Below are positions 1-7,969 of a DNA stretch of 64,000 bases, one piece after another. How positions within the stretch are numbered: the first letter of the stretch is position 1; the number at the start of each line of letters is the position of its first letter. This DNA is from an uncultured bacterium (GTDB lineage: Bacteria > Bacteroidota > Bacteroidia > Bacteroidales > Rikenellaceae): the NCBI GenBank assembly GCA_905214725.1, contig CAJMNH010000009.1:40092-104091 (forward strand), given 5' to 3'. A program made the translations under genes and the position numbers. The notes beneath the pieces were generated by a model. It ran no database searches and was not told where the DNA came from. It was given only the letters and a program-made list of their open reading frames with translations.

Positions 1-148
1 TACGCGAAGCGAATTGCGTGGCCTTGCGTACGACAAAATTTTGTACGGAATTAATACTCAGCAACAAAGACAGCGCAAGAGGAAGTACGATCAGCAACAA
101 TACCGCCGCCGATAACACTTTCCCCAATATTTTCGTAACTTTGCGCAT
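1..148 (-). CDS. tamB: TamB-family translocation/assembly protein, N-terminus only (partial)
   Basis: The first 49 codons of a gene that runs off the left edge of the window on the minus strand. The peptide starts MRKVTKILGKVLSAAV and continues as one hydrophobic stretch (about residues 11-32) followed by SINSVQNFVVRKATQF. This is an uncleaved signal anchor with the 'INxxxVQ(N/S)' continuation typical of TamB/DUF490 proteins, very large periplasmic beta-helical proteins that carry lipid or assist outer-membrane assembly. The gene is divergent from tsaD, an arrangement I recall as common in Bacteroidales. Only the anchor is visible, so the family call rests on this short piece plus context. 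Confidence 0.6.
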   Translation of the reverse strand, partial: MRKVTKILGKVLSAAVLLLIVLPLALSLLLSINSVQNFVVRKATQFASR

Positions 149-218
149 GGTAAAACATCCGTTTAATCGACAAATTTAACGATTATTCGCCAAAAAAACG
201 AAAAAACAGCGAACAACT

Positions 219-1244
219 ATGGATATAACCATCCTCGGCATCGAGTCCTCGTGCGACGATACTTCGGCGGCCGTCATCCGCAATACGACGCTGCTGTCGA
301 ACGTCATCGCCTCGCAGGCCGTGCACATGAAATACGGCGGTGTGATCCCCGAACTCGCCTCGCGCGCCCACCAGCAAAACATCGTCCCCGTGGTCGATAC
401 GGCGCTCAAGGAGGCCGGCGTAGCTCCCGACGAGCTGGATGCCATCGCCTTCACGCGAGGCCCGGGCTTGCTCGGTTCGCTGCTCGTAGGCGTGTCGTTC
501 ACCAAAGGGCTCGCGTTGGCGCACGACATTCCGATGGTCGAGGTCAACCACCTGCAAGGGCATATCCTCTCGCATTTTCTCGATCTCCCCGACCGTGCGC
601 TGCCCCACCCCGATTTTCCCTTTCTCTGCCTGCTCGTCAGCGGAGGCCATACCCAGATCGTGCGGGTAGACTCGCCGCTCGAGATGGAGATCATCGGCAC
701 GACGATCGACGACGCTGCGGGAGAAGCGTTCGATAAATGTGCCAAAGTGATGGGGCTCGGTTATCCGGGCGGTCCGGTGATCGACCGGCTGGCCAAAGAG
801 GGAGACCCCGAGGCCTTCCGCTTCGCGCACCCGCATGTGGACGGATTCGATTTTTCGTTTTCGGGGCTGAAAACCTCGTTTCTCTATACGCTGCGCGATG
901 CAGTAGCCGACGACCCGGACTTTATCGAACGGCATAAGGTCGATCTGTGCGCTTCGTTGCAGCATACCATCGTCGAAGTCCTGCTCAAGCAACTCGCTCG
1001 GGCGGCCAAGGAGTACGACATCCGCGACATCGCCATCGCAGGCGGCGTATCGGCCAATTCGGGATTGCGCAACGGCGTCGTCGAAGAAGGCCGCAAACGC
1101 GGCTGGCGCACCTTCGTACCCGAATTCAAATTTACGACCGACAACGCTGCGATGATTGCTGTGGCGGGCTACTATCACTACCTCAACGGCGATTTCTCAT
1201 CACTCGACGTATCGCCTGTCGCCCGCATCGAGGAACTGTTATAA
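219..1244 (+). CDS. tsaD: tRNA N6-adenosine threonylcarbamoyltransferase TsaD
   Basis: A 341-residue protein that transfers the threonylcarbamoyl group from TC-AMP to A37 of ANN-decoding tRNAs (t6A), working with TsaB and TsaE in the cytoplasm. It opens with the ASKHA-fold motif ILGIESSCDDTS. The metal-binding histidines lie in NHLQGH (residues 110-115), preceded by YGGVIPELASRAH. Later conserved blocks are LVSGGHTQ, DDAAGEAFDK, GGVSANSGLR and FTTDNAAMIA. Length is normal for the family and the start is the ATG directly before the first motif. It is divergent from the tamB start with about 70 bp between them, which must hold both promoters. An essential housekeeping gene; nothing is odd about it. 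Confidence 0.97.
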   Translation: MDITILGIESSCDDTSAAVIRNTTLLSNVIASQAVHMKYGGVIPELASRAHQQNIVPVVDTALKEAGVAPDELDAIAFTRGPGLLGSLLVGVSFTKGLALAHDIPMVEVNHLQGHILSHFLDLPDRALPHPDFPFLCLLVSGGHTQIVRVDSPLEMEIIGTTIDDAAGEAFDKCAKVMGLGYPGGPVIDRLAKEGDPEAFRFAHPHVDGFDFSFSGLKTSFLYTLRDAVADDPDFIERHKVDLCASLQHTIVEVLLKQLARAAKEYDIRDIAIAGGVSANSGLRNGVVEEGRKRGWRTFVPEFKFTTDNAAMIAVAGYYHYLNGDFSSLDVSPVARIEELL

Positions 1245-1296
1245 CCGGAGAAAAGAGAAAAAGAACAATTTTTCAGATGTTTCTTCGATTTTTTAT

Positions 1297-1304
1297 TACC
1301 TTTG
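1297..1304 (+). promoter_or_regulatory. Bacteroidetes -7 promoter element upstream of the nitronate monooxygenase gene
   Basis: TACCTTTG fits the TAnnTTTG consensus. It lies about 160 bp upstream of the next start, giving a long 5' leader. No good -33 TTTG is visible at the ideal spacing. Confidence 0.5.
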
Positions 1305-1407
1305 CCGAAAAGAAATTTCGGCTTAGATAGACGGAGCTTCGGCAAAACCGGATAAATTCGTTTCCGGGCGCGGCTTCTCCTGTCTTTACCCGCAAAACAG
1401 GCCTCGA

Positions 1408-1431
1408 CGGGCGTTCATCTTCAGACGCCCG
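1408..1431 (+). terminator. Hairpin in the leader between tsaD and the nitronate monooxygenase gene
   Basis: CGGGCGT pairs with ACGCCCG across a 10-nt loop and is followed by only TTTC. It could be a weak tsaD terminator. Because it lies downstream of the -7 element at 1297, it could also be a leader structure of the next gene. Confidence 0.4.
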
Positions 1432-1463
1432 TTTCAGGACTGCCAAACTTTAATTGATCACAC

Positions 1464-2564
1464 ATGATGAAATCACTCAAAATCGGCGACCTGCTGGCCC
1501 GCACGCCCATCGTTCAGGGCGGTATGGGAGTCGGCGTTTCGCTTTCGGGACTGGCTTCGGCCGTTGCCAACGAAGGAGGTGTGGGAGTTATCTCCTCTGC
1601 CGGACTGGGCGTCATTTACCGCGACTATTCTTCCGATTACAATATAGCGAGCATCTGGGGGTTGCGCGAAGAGTTGCGCAAAGCCCGCGAAAAAACGCGC
1701 GGCATCGTCGGCGTCAATGTCATGGTCGCCATGTCCAACTTCGCCGACATGGTAAAAACAGCCATTCAGGAGAAGGCCGACATTATCTTTTCGGGCGCCG
1801 GACTGCCGTTGAACCTGCCGTCGTTCCTCACCGAGGGATGCCGCACGAAACTGGCTCCGATCGTCTCGTCGGCGCGCGCGGCAAAGCTCCTGTGCGAGAA
1901 ATGGCTGGCCAACTACGGATACATTCCCGACGCCATCGTGGTCGAAGGGCCGAAAGCCGGCGGACATCTCGGCTACAAGGCCGATCAGATCGAGGACGCG
2001 CACTACTCGCTCGAAGAGATTCTGCCGCCGATCGTCGAAGAGGTGCACGCCTTCGAAGCGGCGCACGGCTGCCATATTCCCGTTATCGCCGGCGGCGGCG
2101 TCTACACGGGCGAAGATATCTACAATATTCTGCAACTGGGTGCCGAAGGAGTGCAGATGGGCACCCGCTTCGTGGCCACCGAAGAGTGCGACGCAGACCC
2201 TGCGTTCAAGGAGAGCTACGTACAGGCCCGCAAAGAGGATATCGAGATCATTCAGTCGCCGGTCGGAATGCCGGGACGGGCGATCCATTCGTCATTTCTG
2301 GAAAAGGTAAAAGAGGGATTGAAACGCCCGAAAGCCTGCCCGTTCAACTGCATCAAGACCTGCGACGTCTCCCGCTCTCCCTATTGCATCATGCTGGCGC
2401 TCTACAACGCCTTCAAGGGCAAGCTGGAAAACGGCTACGCCTTCTGCGGAGCAAACGCTTGGCGGACGGAGAAAATTCAGAGCGTACGCGAACTGATCGC
2501 CTCGCTCAAAAACGAGTACGACAATTTTTCGCTGCGGGAAAAGTTATTTCCCCACAAAGGTTGA
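1464..2564 (+). CDS. Nitronate monooxygenase / NPD-family flavoprotein
   Basis: A 366-residue TIM-barrel FMN enzyme of the 2-nitropropane dioxygenase / FabK superfamily. The start shows TPIVQGGMGVGVS (FMN-site entry), GVNVMVA in strand 3, EGPKAGGHLG at residues 161-170 (the GxxAGGHxG motif carrying the proposed catalytic His), and IAGGGVYTGEDI plus GVQMGTRF for phosphate binding. The C-terminal extension with CPFNCIKTCD and FCGANAWR is seen in many anaerobe members. Such enzymes either oxidise nitronates or act as FabK-type enoyl-ACP reductases; sequence alone does not separate these. Two ATGs are adjacent (1464 and 1467). Monocistronic, closed by a strong terminator at 2587. Confidence 0.88.
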   Translation: MMKSLKIGDLLARTPIVQGGMGVGVSLSGLASAVANEGGVGVISSAGLGVIYRDYSSDYNIASIWGLREELRKAREKTRGIVGVNVMVAMSNFADMVKTAIQEKADIIFSGAGLPLNLPSFLTEGCRTKLAPIVSSARAAKLLCEKWLANYGYIPDAIVVEGPKAGGHLGYKADQIEDAHYSLEEILPPIVEEVHAFEAAHGCHIPVIAGGGVYTGEDIYNILQLGAEGVQMGTRFVATEECDADPAFKESYVQARKEDIEIIQSPVGMPGRAIHSSFLEKVKEGLKRPKACPFNCIKTCDVSRSPYCIMLALYNAFKGKLENGYAFCGANAWRTEKIQSVRELIASLKNEYDNFSLREKLFPHKG

Positions 2565-2586
2565 TCCTTACCGGAATACGACGAAT

Positions 2587-2621
2587 AAACAAAGGAGAGA
2601 TTTCAGGTCTCTCCTTTGTTT
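2587..2621 (+). terminator. Rho-independent terminator
   Basis: A perfect 14-bp stem, AAACAAAGGAGAGA with TCTCTCCTTTGTTT, closes a 7-nt loop and is followed by TATTT. It ends the nitronate monooxygenase transcript 22 bp after the stop. Confidence 0.85.
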
Positions 2622-2817
2622 ATTTCGTAAAGTTTTCGCTGCATTTCCTCCGCAAACTTCACACAGCACAGAGCGTAAAGAGAGTTTCGGATCCTCGGAA
2701 CAGACCTTGACAAAAGATTACAGGAATTTCATTGGAAGCCAATCCTTTTCGACGCAAAACGCGATACGACGGATAACGAAGGGAAACCGTATGTGCGCGA
2801 AGCCGAAACCGATTCAC

Positions 2818-3135
2818 TCAGGTGAGATGCTGTCCCTTCTTTTTACGACGTGCAGAAATGCCGGAGGATTTCTCGCCGCCGCAACCGCCCTTCGCGCCGA
2901 TGGCCATTCCCGCCATCAATCCGTTCAAATAGCTCGACGCAGCCACGCGCAACAGATAACGTTCCGCCTCCTTGAAACAGTCGAATTGGCGTAACGTGTC
3001 CGATTCCCGTGCTGCACGTAACGCAGTAAAAAAGAGCGAATCCAACGAGCTGCGAAAATCATCGGCTCCTGCGATACGGATTTTGTAAGTTTCGGTCATC
3101 TGCAACAGCAGATCCCGGGAACAGGTTTTCATCAT
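2818..3135 (-). CDS. Small hypothetical protein with basic C-terminus
   Basis: A 105-residue protein I do not recognise. Its N-terminal two thirds looks like helical, four-helix-type sequence (TETYKIRIAGADDFRSSLDSLF ... DCFKEAERYLLRVAASSYL). A glycine-rich hinge (AIGAKGGCGG) and a very basic tail (SARRKKKGQH) follow. There is no signal peptide or membrane segment. Two consecutive ATGs (3135 and 3132) open the frame and no Shine-Dalgarno is visible, as usual here. It stands alone, convergent with the gene at 1464. I favour it over the overlapping plus-strand frame because its amino-acid composition is protein-like. Confidence 0.5.
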   Translation of the reverse strand: MMKTCSRDLLLQMTETYKIRIAGADDFRSSLDSLFFTALRAARESDTLRQFDCFKEAERYLLRVAASSYLNGLMAGMAIGAKGGCGGEKSSGISARRKKKGQHLT

Positions 3136-3649
3136 TATGCATTTTGGTCCGCTGTGCCACGCGGAAATTTAACGGCCACAAAACACAAGAGCGGCACGGA
3201 ATCAGCCTTCCCAATATCCTGCAAACAACCTCACGCCGACAAGACGCACACCATCGGTGCGCTGACGGAACGTGTGATAAAATTTATCAGATGCTGAGAA
3301 CAACTGAAACTCTCGTCTGGATACTTTCAAAATAAGAACGTATGAACATCGTCACCGGTGTTTATATGGGCAAAGTTATGTTTTTTTTCCGTATGCCAAC
3401 TATCGTCGGCCGAAATAGGCCCTATTCAGATATTTTTCGATCCATCATGACTATCGACTGACTCACAACGAAATATATACGCCCAATTCAAGGATAAAAC
3501 GAACTGTTTCGAACAGTCCGAACGGTCGTTCGGGCAATCCCGAAGGCCGAAGTCGGGAAAAGCGGGAACGGCGGATCGCACGAAATCGACCGCCTTCGTT
3601 ACTTGAAACCGACCGAAACACGACGTTCGACGGGATCGACCGCACGCCG
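3136..3649. other. Intergenic region with no supported gene
   Basis: About 510 bp with only short, composition-driven open frames. Near the right end TTCGGGCAATCCCGAA can form a small hairpin and could help terminate the minus-strand gene at 3650-4147, but no T-run follows. Nothing else is recognised. Confidence 0.5.
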
Positions 3650-4147
3650 TCACTTGTCCTTTTTCCGTTGTTTGATCATCGTTTCGATTTCGCGGATCTT
3701 GCCCAGCGTTCCGCGACCGGCTTGATAAACCGCGATCACGGCGTCGCCGCCGGCGCGCGCAACGGCCGCGGTATTCTTCCCGTCGCCGCCTTTGAGCGCA
3801 TACTCCGCGCCGCCGGCCAGATACACGGAAAGCAAGAGGGTCGATACCTCCGTTTCCAGATTGGAAGTCAGAAACGGCGCGGCCTCTTCACTCAGTTCGA
3901 ACATCACATCCGCCGTTCCCATGGACCACGCCATGAGGAATGCGCCCGCACGCTGCCATTCGCCGGCTCTCGCCCGATCGTAAGGCGTCGTGCGCAGCCA
4001 TTCGGCACAACGCAGCACATCGTCGTTGTAACGGGCGCAGTCGGCGGCCGTCTTGATTTCATAGTTGTCCGGCACGGGAGCTTTCTGCGCCGACACGCTC
4101 CATGCCGACACGACACAGAGCAAAGTCATCAACATACGATAATACAT
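3650..4147 (-). CDS. Secreted/periplasmic hypothetical protein
   Basis: A 165-residue protein with a clear Sec signal peptide (MYYRMLMTLLCVVSAWSVSA, cleavage before Q21). The mature part is soluble and helical. Features include DDVLRCAEWLRTTPYD, an alanine/glycine-rich middle (VYLAGGAEYALKGG) and a basic end (MIKQRKKDK). The middle resembles small helical-repeat Bacteroidetes periplasmic proteins, but I cannot name a family. It lies between the glmS terminator and an empty region and appears monocistronic. Function unknown. Confidence 0.7.
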   Translation of the reverse strand: MYYRMLMTLLCVVSAWSVSAQKAPVPDNYEIKTAADCARYNDDVLRCAEWLRTTPYDRARAGEWQRAGAFLMAWSMGTADVMFELSEEAAPFLTSNLETEVSTLLLSVYLAGGAEYALKGGDGKNTAAVARAGGDAVIAVYQAGRGTLGKIREIETMIKQRKKDK

Positions 4148-4225
4148 AGGTTCGGATTTTAGGGTTGTCTTTCAAAATTAGGAAATTCTCCGGCAAAAAG
4201 CGATAGTTGCCGGAGAATAAAAACA

Positions 4226-4255
4226 GATGCCGGAGACTGCTGCGTCTCCGGCATC
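4226..4255 (-). terminator. glmS rho-independent terminator
   Basis: A 12-bp perfect stem (GATGCCGGAGAC with GTCTCCGGCATC, 6-nt loop). Read on the minus strand it is followed by TGTTTTTAT. It lies 20 bp after the glmS stop. Confidence 0.85.
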
Positions 4256-4275
4256 CGAAACTCGCGTTCGAACCG

Positions 4276-6120
4276 CTACTCCACGGTCACCGACTTGGCG
4301 AGATTGCGCGGCTGATCGACGTTGCGCCCCTTATTGACGGCTACGTAATAGGCCAACAGCTGCAACGGAACCGACGTAAGGATCGGCGAGAGGCATTCGC
4401 ACACCTCGGGAATCTCGATCACGTAGTCGGCGATTTTCGACGCCACCTCGTCGCCTTTGGTCACCAGCGCGATGATGCGGCCGTTACGCGCCTTGATTTG
4501 CTGGATGTTGCTGACCGTTTTATCGTAGATCTTGTCGCGGGGCGCAATGACCACCGTCGGCATGTCGTCGTCGATCAGGGCAATCGTGCCGTGCTTCATC
4601 TCGGCGGCGGGACACCCTTCGGCGTGAATATATGATATCTCTTTGAGTTTCAACGCCCCTTCGAGTGCGGCCGGATAGTTGTAACCGCGCCCCAGATAGA
4701 GGAAATTCTTGGCATAAGTGAAGATCTTCGAAAGGTCTTTCACCTGCGCGTCGAGTTTCAGCACCTCCTGCAACAACTCCGGCAGGCGGTGCAGATCGCG
4801 CGTCACCTGCTCGAACGCCGCATCGGCGACCGTTCCCTTCATGCGGCCGAGCATCAGCGCCATCATCGCCAGCACGGTTACCTGTCCCGTGAAGGCTTTG
4901 GTAGAGGCTACGCCGATCTCGGGACCGACATGGATATAGCATCCCGAATCGGTCGCACGCGGAATCGACGAACCGATGACGTTGCAAATCCCGAAGACGA
5001 ACGCCCCCTGCTCCTTGGCCAGTTCGAGCGCGGCCAGCGTATCGGCCGTCTCGCCCGACTGCGACATGGCGATCAGCACGTCCCTGTCGCTCACGACCGG
5101 ATTGCGGTAACGGAATTCGCTGGCGTACTCCACTTCGACCGGAATCCGGCACATATCCTCGAAAAGGTGTTTGCCGATCAGGGCGGCGTGCCACGAAGTG
5201 CCGCACGCCACGATCAGGATACGGTGGGCATTCAGAAACCGATCCTTGTTGTCGAGTACGCCCGACAGCACGACCTGCTTGCCGTCGGCGCTCACGCGGC
5301 CGCGGATGCAGTCGCGCAACGTGCGGGGTTGTTCGAAAATCTCTTTGAGCATGAAGTGGGGATAGCCTCCCTTTTCCAGCTCCGAAATGCTCATTTTGAG
5401 CTTCTGGATATTGACTTTCGACTCCTTGTTATCCATGTTGAAGACATGGAGCGACTCGCCGCGGTTGATGACGGCGATCTCGTCGTCGTTGAGATAGACC
5501 ACGCGGTTCGTATACTCGACGATCGGCGTGGCGTCCGAAGCGATGAAGTATTCGCCGTCACCCACGCCGATCACCAGCGGGCTGCTTTTGCGCGCCACGA
5601 CGATCTGATTGGGATTGCGGCGGTCGACCACCGCGACGGCATAGGCTCCGACGATTTGGTGACACGCTTCGCGCACCGCCTCGAACAACGAACAGCCGGT
5701 ATCGGTACGGATGTAGTCGATCAGCTGCACCACCACCTCCGTATCGGTCTCGCTGCGGAACGTATAACCGTGCTGTTCGAGGGCCTTTTTGACGACCGTA
5801 TAGTTTTCGATCGTGCCGTTGTGTACGATGGCGATGTCGCCCGACTGCGAAGCATGGGGATGGGCGTTCGTGTCGTTGGGTTCGCCGTGCGTCGCCCAGC
5901 GGGTATGGGCGATGCCGATCGTGCCGCTGTGATCCTTCGACTCGGCGAAATGTTCCAGTGCCGCGACTTTTCCTTTTGCCTTGTAGATATTGAGTTTCCC
6001 CTCGCCCGAAATCATGGCCACGCCCGAAGAGTCGTAACCCCGATATTCCAGCCGATGAAGTCCTTTGATCAATACGGGATAAGCTTCCTTGCTCCCGATA
6101 TATCCGACGATACCGCACAT
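4276..6120 (-). CDS. glmS: Glutamine--fructose-6-phosphate aminotransferase (isomerizing)
   Basis: A 614-residue cytoplasmic enzyme that makes glucosamine-6-phosphate from fructose-6-phosphate and glutamine, the entry to peptidoglycan and LPS amino sugars. The Ntn-type glutaminase domain starts MCGIVGYIG, so the catalytic cysteine is residue 2 after Met removal. HTRWATHGEPN and HNGTIENY follow. Two SIS isomerase domains carry ACGTSWHAA, SQSGETADT and LGRGYNYPAALEGALKLKEI. The C-terminus ends in the conserved PRNLAKSVTVE. Monocistronic, with a -7 element at 6153-6160 and the terminator at 4226. No glmS ribozyme would be expected outside Firmicutes and none is seen. Confidence 0.98.
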   Translation of the reverse strand: MCGIVGYIGSKEAYPVLIKGLHRLEYRGYDSSGVAMISGEGKLNIYKAKGKVAALEHFAESKDHSGTIGIAHTRWATHGEPNDTNAHPHASQSGDIAIVHNGTIENYTVVKKALEQHGYTFRSETDTEVVVQLIDYIRTDTGCSLFEAVREACHQIVGAYAVAVVDRRNPNQIVVARKSSPLVIGVGDGEYFIASDATPIVEYTNRVVYLNDDEIAVINRGESLHVFNMDNKESKVNIQKLKMSISELEKGGYPHFMLKEIFEQPRTLRDCIRGRVSADGKQVVLSGVLDNKDRFLNAHRILIVACGTSWHAALIGKHLFEDMCRIPVEVEYASEFRYRNPVVSDRDVLIAMSQSGETADTLAALELAKEQGAFVFGICNVIGSSIPRATDSGCYIHVGPEIGVASTKAFTGQVTVLAMMALMLGRMKGTVADAAFEQVTRDLHRLPELLQEVLKLDAQVKDLSKIFTYAKNFLYLGRGYNYPAALEGALKLKEISYIHAEGCPAAEMKHGTIALIDDDMPTVVIAPRDKIYDKTVSNIQQIKARNGRIIALVTKGDEVASKIADYVIEIPEVCECLSPILTSVPLQLLAYYVAVNKGRNVDQPRNLAKSVTVE

Positions 6121-6152
6121 AGAATCTCTGTATTTTATGAAACCTAACCGCG

Positions 6153-6160
6153 CAAAGATA
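6153..6160 (-). promoter_or_regulatory. -7 promoter element of glmS
   Basis: TATCTTTG on the minus strand (CAAAGATA on plus), about 33 bp upstream of the glmS ATG. Confidence 0.65.
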
Positions 6161-6204
6161 CGAAAACAGCGACGAAAACTTGCGCGGGATCGTTATTTTT
6201 TCGT

Positions 6205-6212
6205 TACTTTTG
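6205..6212 (+). promoter_or_regulatory. -7 promoter element of the MazG-like gene
   Basis: TACTTTTG, matching TAnnTTTG, 30 bp upstream of the start at 6243. Confidence 0.6.
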
Positions 6213-6242
6213 TCCACCGGATTAATCATTAACTAAATACCG

Positions 6243-6644
6243 ATGAAAAAAGAGTGGAACGATGTCCGTGAATTTCACGAGAAATTCGGCCATCCCGTCG
6301 CCCCGCAGCCGCGCATGGTGGAGCGCGGGCGTGCATTGAGCCGTGGAAAATGGATGAACGAAGAGGTCGCCGAGTTTCTCGTGGCGCAGGATATTTACGA
6401 ACAGGCCGACGCCATGATCGACCTGATCTATTTCGCACTGGGCACGCTGGTGGAGATGGGCCTCGAAGCCGACGAACTGTTCGATATCGTACAGAAGGCC
6501 AATATGGCCAAACTATGGCCCGACGGCAAACCCCATTACAATCCCAAGGACGGCAAAGTCATCAAACCCGCCGGTTGGGAAGATCCGGGCCCCAAGATCA
6601 AAGCCTATATCGATGCGGTCATCGCCCGCAAGGCGCAGAAATAG
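6243..6644 (+). CDS. MazG-superfamily (phosphoribosyl-ATP pyrophosphohydrolase-like) protein
   Basis: A 133-residue all-alpha NTP pyrophosphohydrolase-like protein. The metal site is visible as NEEVAEF (Glu40, Glu41 and Glu44) and EQADAMIDLIYFALGT (Glu53, Asp56 and Asp60), the ExxE(x)nExxD pattern of MazG/HisE enzymes. A conserved C-terminal segment (ANMAKLWPDGKPHYNPKDGKV) is typical of the COG4696-type subgroup, which I recall only by pattern. The likely role is hydrolysis of a nucleoside triphosphate or related metabolite (house-cleaning); the substrate cannot be told. It is divergent from glmS and separated from the following gene by a bidirectional terminator. Confidence 0.8.
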   Translation: MKKEWNDVREFHEKFGHPVAPQPRMVERGRALSRGKWMNEEVAEFLVAQDIYEQADAMIDLIYFALGTLVEMGLEADELFDIVQKANMAKLWPDGKPHYNPKDGKVIKPAGWEDPGPKIKAYIDAVIARKAQK

Positions 6645-6650
6645 CGATTC

Positions 6651-6677
6651 AAAACGCAGGGCATAGCCCTGCGTTTT
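6651..6677. terminator. Bidirectional terminator
   Basis: A 12-bp perfect stem, AAAACGCAGGGC with GCCCTGCGTTTT, around a 3-nt loop. It serves both the MazG-like gene (+) and the convergent GNAT gene (-), whose stop is 20 bp away. Confidence 0.85.
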
Positions 6678-6696
6678 GCGTCGGAGCGGGACTCTT

Positions 6697-7158
6697 CTAT
6701 AACCTCAACCGCATGGCGGTATCCGCGACGGGTTCGAAACCCAATCGGCGGTAGAGCGTCTCGCCCATCGGAGTGGCGTTGAGGTCGATCGCCGTGACCC
6801 CGCGATCCGCTGCGCAACGGATCGACTCCTCGACGAGCAGCATCGCGTATCCGCGTCCGCGACAGGAAGGATAGGTCATCACATTGAGCAGGGTCGCCGT
6901 CTTTCCCGTCGGGAAAGCGGGCCCCGCCGGCCGCTCGGCAAACACCATAAAGGCCGCCGACAGCACCCGCCCCTCCTCCTCGGCCAACACGGCGATGAAA
7001 TTGCCCGCCGGAATATGCCGCGGGTAATAATCGGCCAACTGCATTCGGATCGTCCGCTTCGCTTCGCCGGATAATGCGGGGTTCATCATCCGCAGGAAAT
7101 CCAGCCTCAGTTCGACGAGCAGTTCGGTGTCGGCCAAAACAGCCGTTCTGATTTTCAT
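6697..7158 (-). CDS. GNAT-family N-acetyltransferase
   Basis: A 153-residue GCN5-related acetyltransferase. It starts IRTAVLADTELLVELR, the usual first strand and helix. The acetyl-CoA binding segment YPSCRGRGYAMLLVEESI contains the (Q/R)xxGxG/A-type pyrophosphate loop. The last strands LNATPMGETLYRRLGFEPV form the standard end of the fold. The acceptor is unknown. I start at the ATG at 7158; an in-frame GTG at 7164 would add two residues. It has its own -7 element at 7185-7192 and ends at the shared terminator at 6651. Confidence 0.88.
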   Translation of the reverse strand: MKIRTAVLADTELLVELRLDFLRMMNPALSGEAKRTIRMQLADYYPRHIPAGNFIAVLAEEEGRVLSAAFMVFAERPAGPAFPTGKTATLLNVMTYPSCRGRGYAMLLVEESIRCAADRGVTAIDLNATPMGETLYRRLGFEPVADTAMRLRL

Positions 7159-7184
7159 ATGCACGCATTAGGGTCCGTATCCGG

Positions 7185-7192
7185 CAAAGGTA
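7185..7192 (-). promoter_or_regulatory. -7 promoter element of the GNAT gene
   Basis: TACCTTTG on the minus strand, about 27 bp upstream of the ATG at 7158. Confidence 0.6.
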
Positions 7193-7287
7193 AACAAACC
7201 GGCGGAAACCCCCGCAAACGGCGACACTTACTGCACGGCCTTTTCGTAAAATATCCGACGACGCCTCGATAAACCGTCCGAAATTAG

Positions 7288-7295
7288 TATCTTTG
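7288..7295 (+). promoter_or_regulatory. -7 promoter element of engB, implying a leaderless mRNA
   Basis: TATCTTTG ends 4 bp before the engB ATG at 7300. With the usual Bacteroidetes spacing, transcription would begin at or next to the start codon. Confidence 0.6.
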
Positions 7296-7299
7296 CCGC

Positions 7300-7896
7300 A
7301 TGGAGATCAAACGCGCCACCTTCAAATGCAGCTCGCAGCAGCTGTCGCAGATTCCGCGCGACACGCTGCCCGACATCGCCTTCATCGGGCGGAGCAACGT
7401 CGGCAAATCGTCGCTCATCAATATGCTCACCGCACACGGCTCGCTGGCCAAAGTCTCGGGCACGCCGGGCAAAACCCGCCTGATCAACCACTTTCTGATC
7501 GACGACCGCTGGTATCTGGTAGACCTGCCGGGCTACGGCTACGCCCGCGCCTCGAAGAGCGAGCGAAGCGAATTTTCGAAGCTGATCACCGACTACGTCT
7601 TCCGCGCGGAAAAGATGCACTTTCTCTTCGTGCTGGTCGATTCACGCCTCGATCCGCAGGCGATCGACCTGCGATTCATCCGTCTGCTGGGCGAACACGG
7701 CATTCCGTTCGGGATCGTCTTCACCAAGACCGACAAACTGTCGCGCAATCAGCTCGAAAGCAATGTCGTCCGCTATAAGAAACAGTTGCTGCAAGAGTGG
7801 GAGGAGTTGCCGCCGCTCTTCTTCGCTTCAAGCGCCAAGCGCACGGGACGCGAGGAAATCCTCGCTTTCATCGACAAATGTTTAAAGGATTCGTAA
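7300..7896 (+). CDS. engB: Ribosome biogenesis GTPase YsxC/EngB
   Basis: A 198-residue TRAFAC GTPase needed for late 50S subunit assembly. The G motifs are all present: G1 GRSNVGKSSL (residues 30-38), G2/switch region TPGKTR, G3 DLPGYGYA (about 75-80), G4 TKTDK (142-146) and G5 SSAKRTG near the end. The length is normal. The start ATG follows the promoter so closely that the mRNA is probably leaderless. It is followed 73 bp later by prs, which has its own promoter. Confidence 0.96.
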   Translation: MEIKRATFKCSSQQLSQIPRDTLPDIAFIGRSNVGKSSLINMLTAHGSLAKVSGTPGKTRLINHFLIDDRWYLVDLPGYGYARASKSERSEFSKLITDYVFRAEKMHFLFVLVDSRLDPQAIDLRFIRLLGEHGIPFGIVFTKTDKLSRNQLESNVVRYKKQLLQEWEELPPLFFASSAKRTGREEILAFIDKCLKDS

Positions 7897-7912
7897 AAAA
7901 AAGCCGGAATCG

Positions 7913-7944
7913 TTTGCCGTCTTTTTTCAGTATGCTTATATTTG
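7913..7944 (+). promoter_or_regulatory. prs promoter (TTTG-N20-TAnnTTTG)
   Basis: A -33 TTTG at 7913-7916 and a -7 TATATTTG at 7937-7944, separated by 20 bp. This is close to the full Bacteroidetes consensus and lies 25 bp upstream of prs. Confidence 0.75.
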
Positions 7945-7969
7945 CACCGTCAAATCCCTTCAAACTATT

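Noticed and set aside
2707..2994. Plus-strand 95-codon frame overlapping the hypothetical gene at 2818
   Set aside because: Cys/Arg-rich with no domain; the minus-strand reading looks more like a real protein.
4200..6240. Search for a glmS ribozyme upstream of glmS
   Set aside because: The leader is only about 30 bases and the phylum does not carry this ribozyme.
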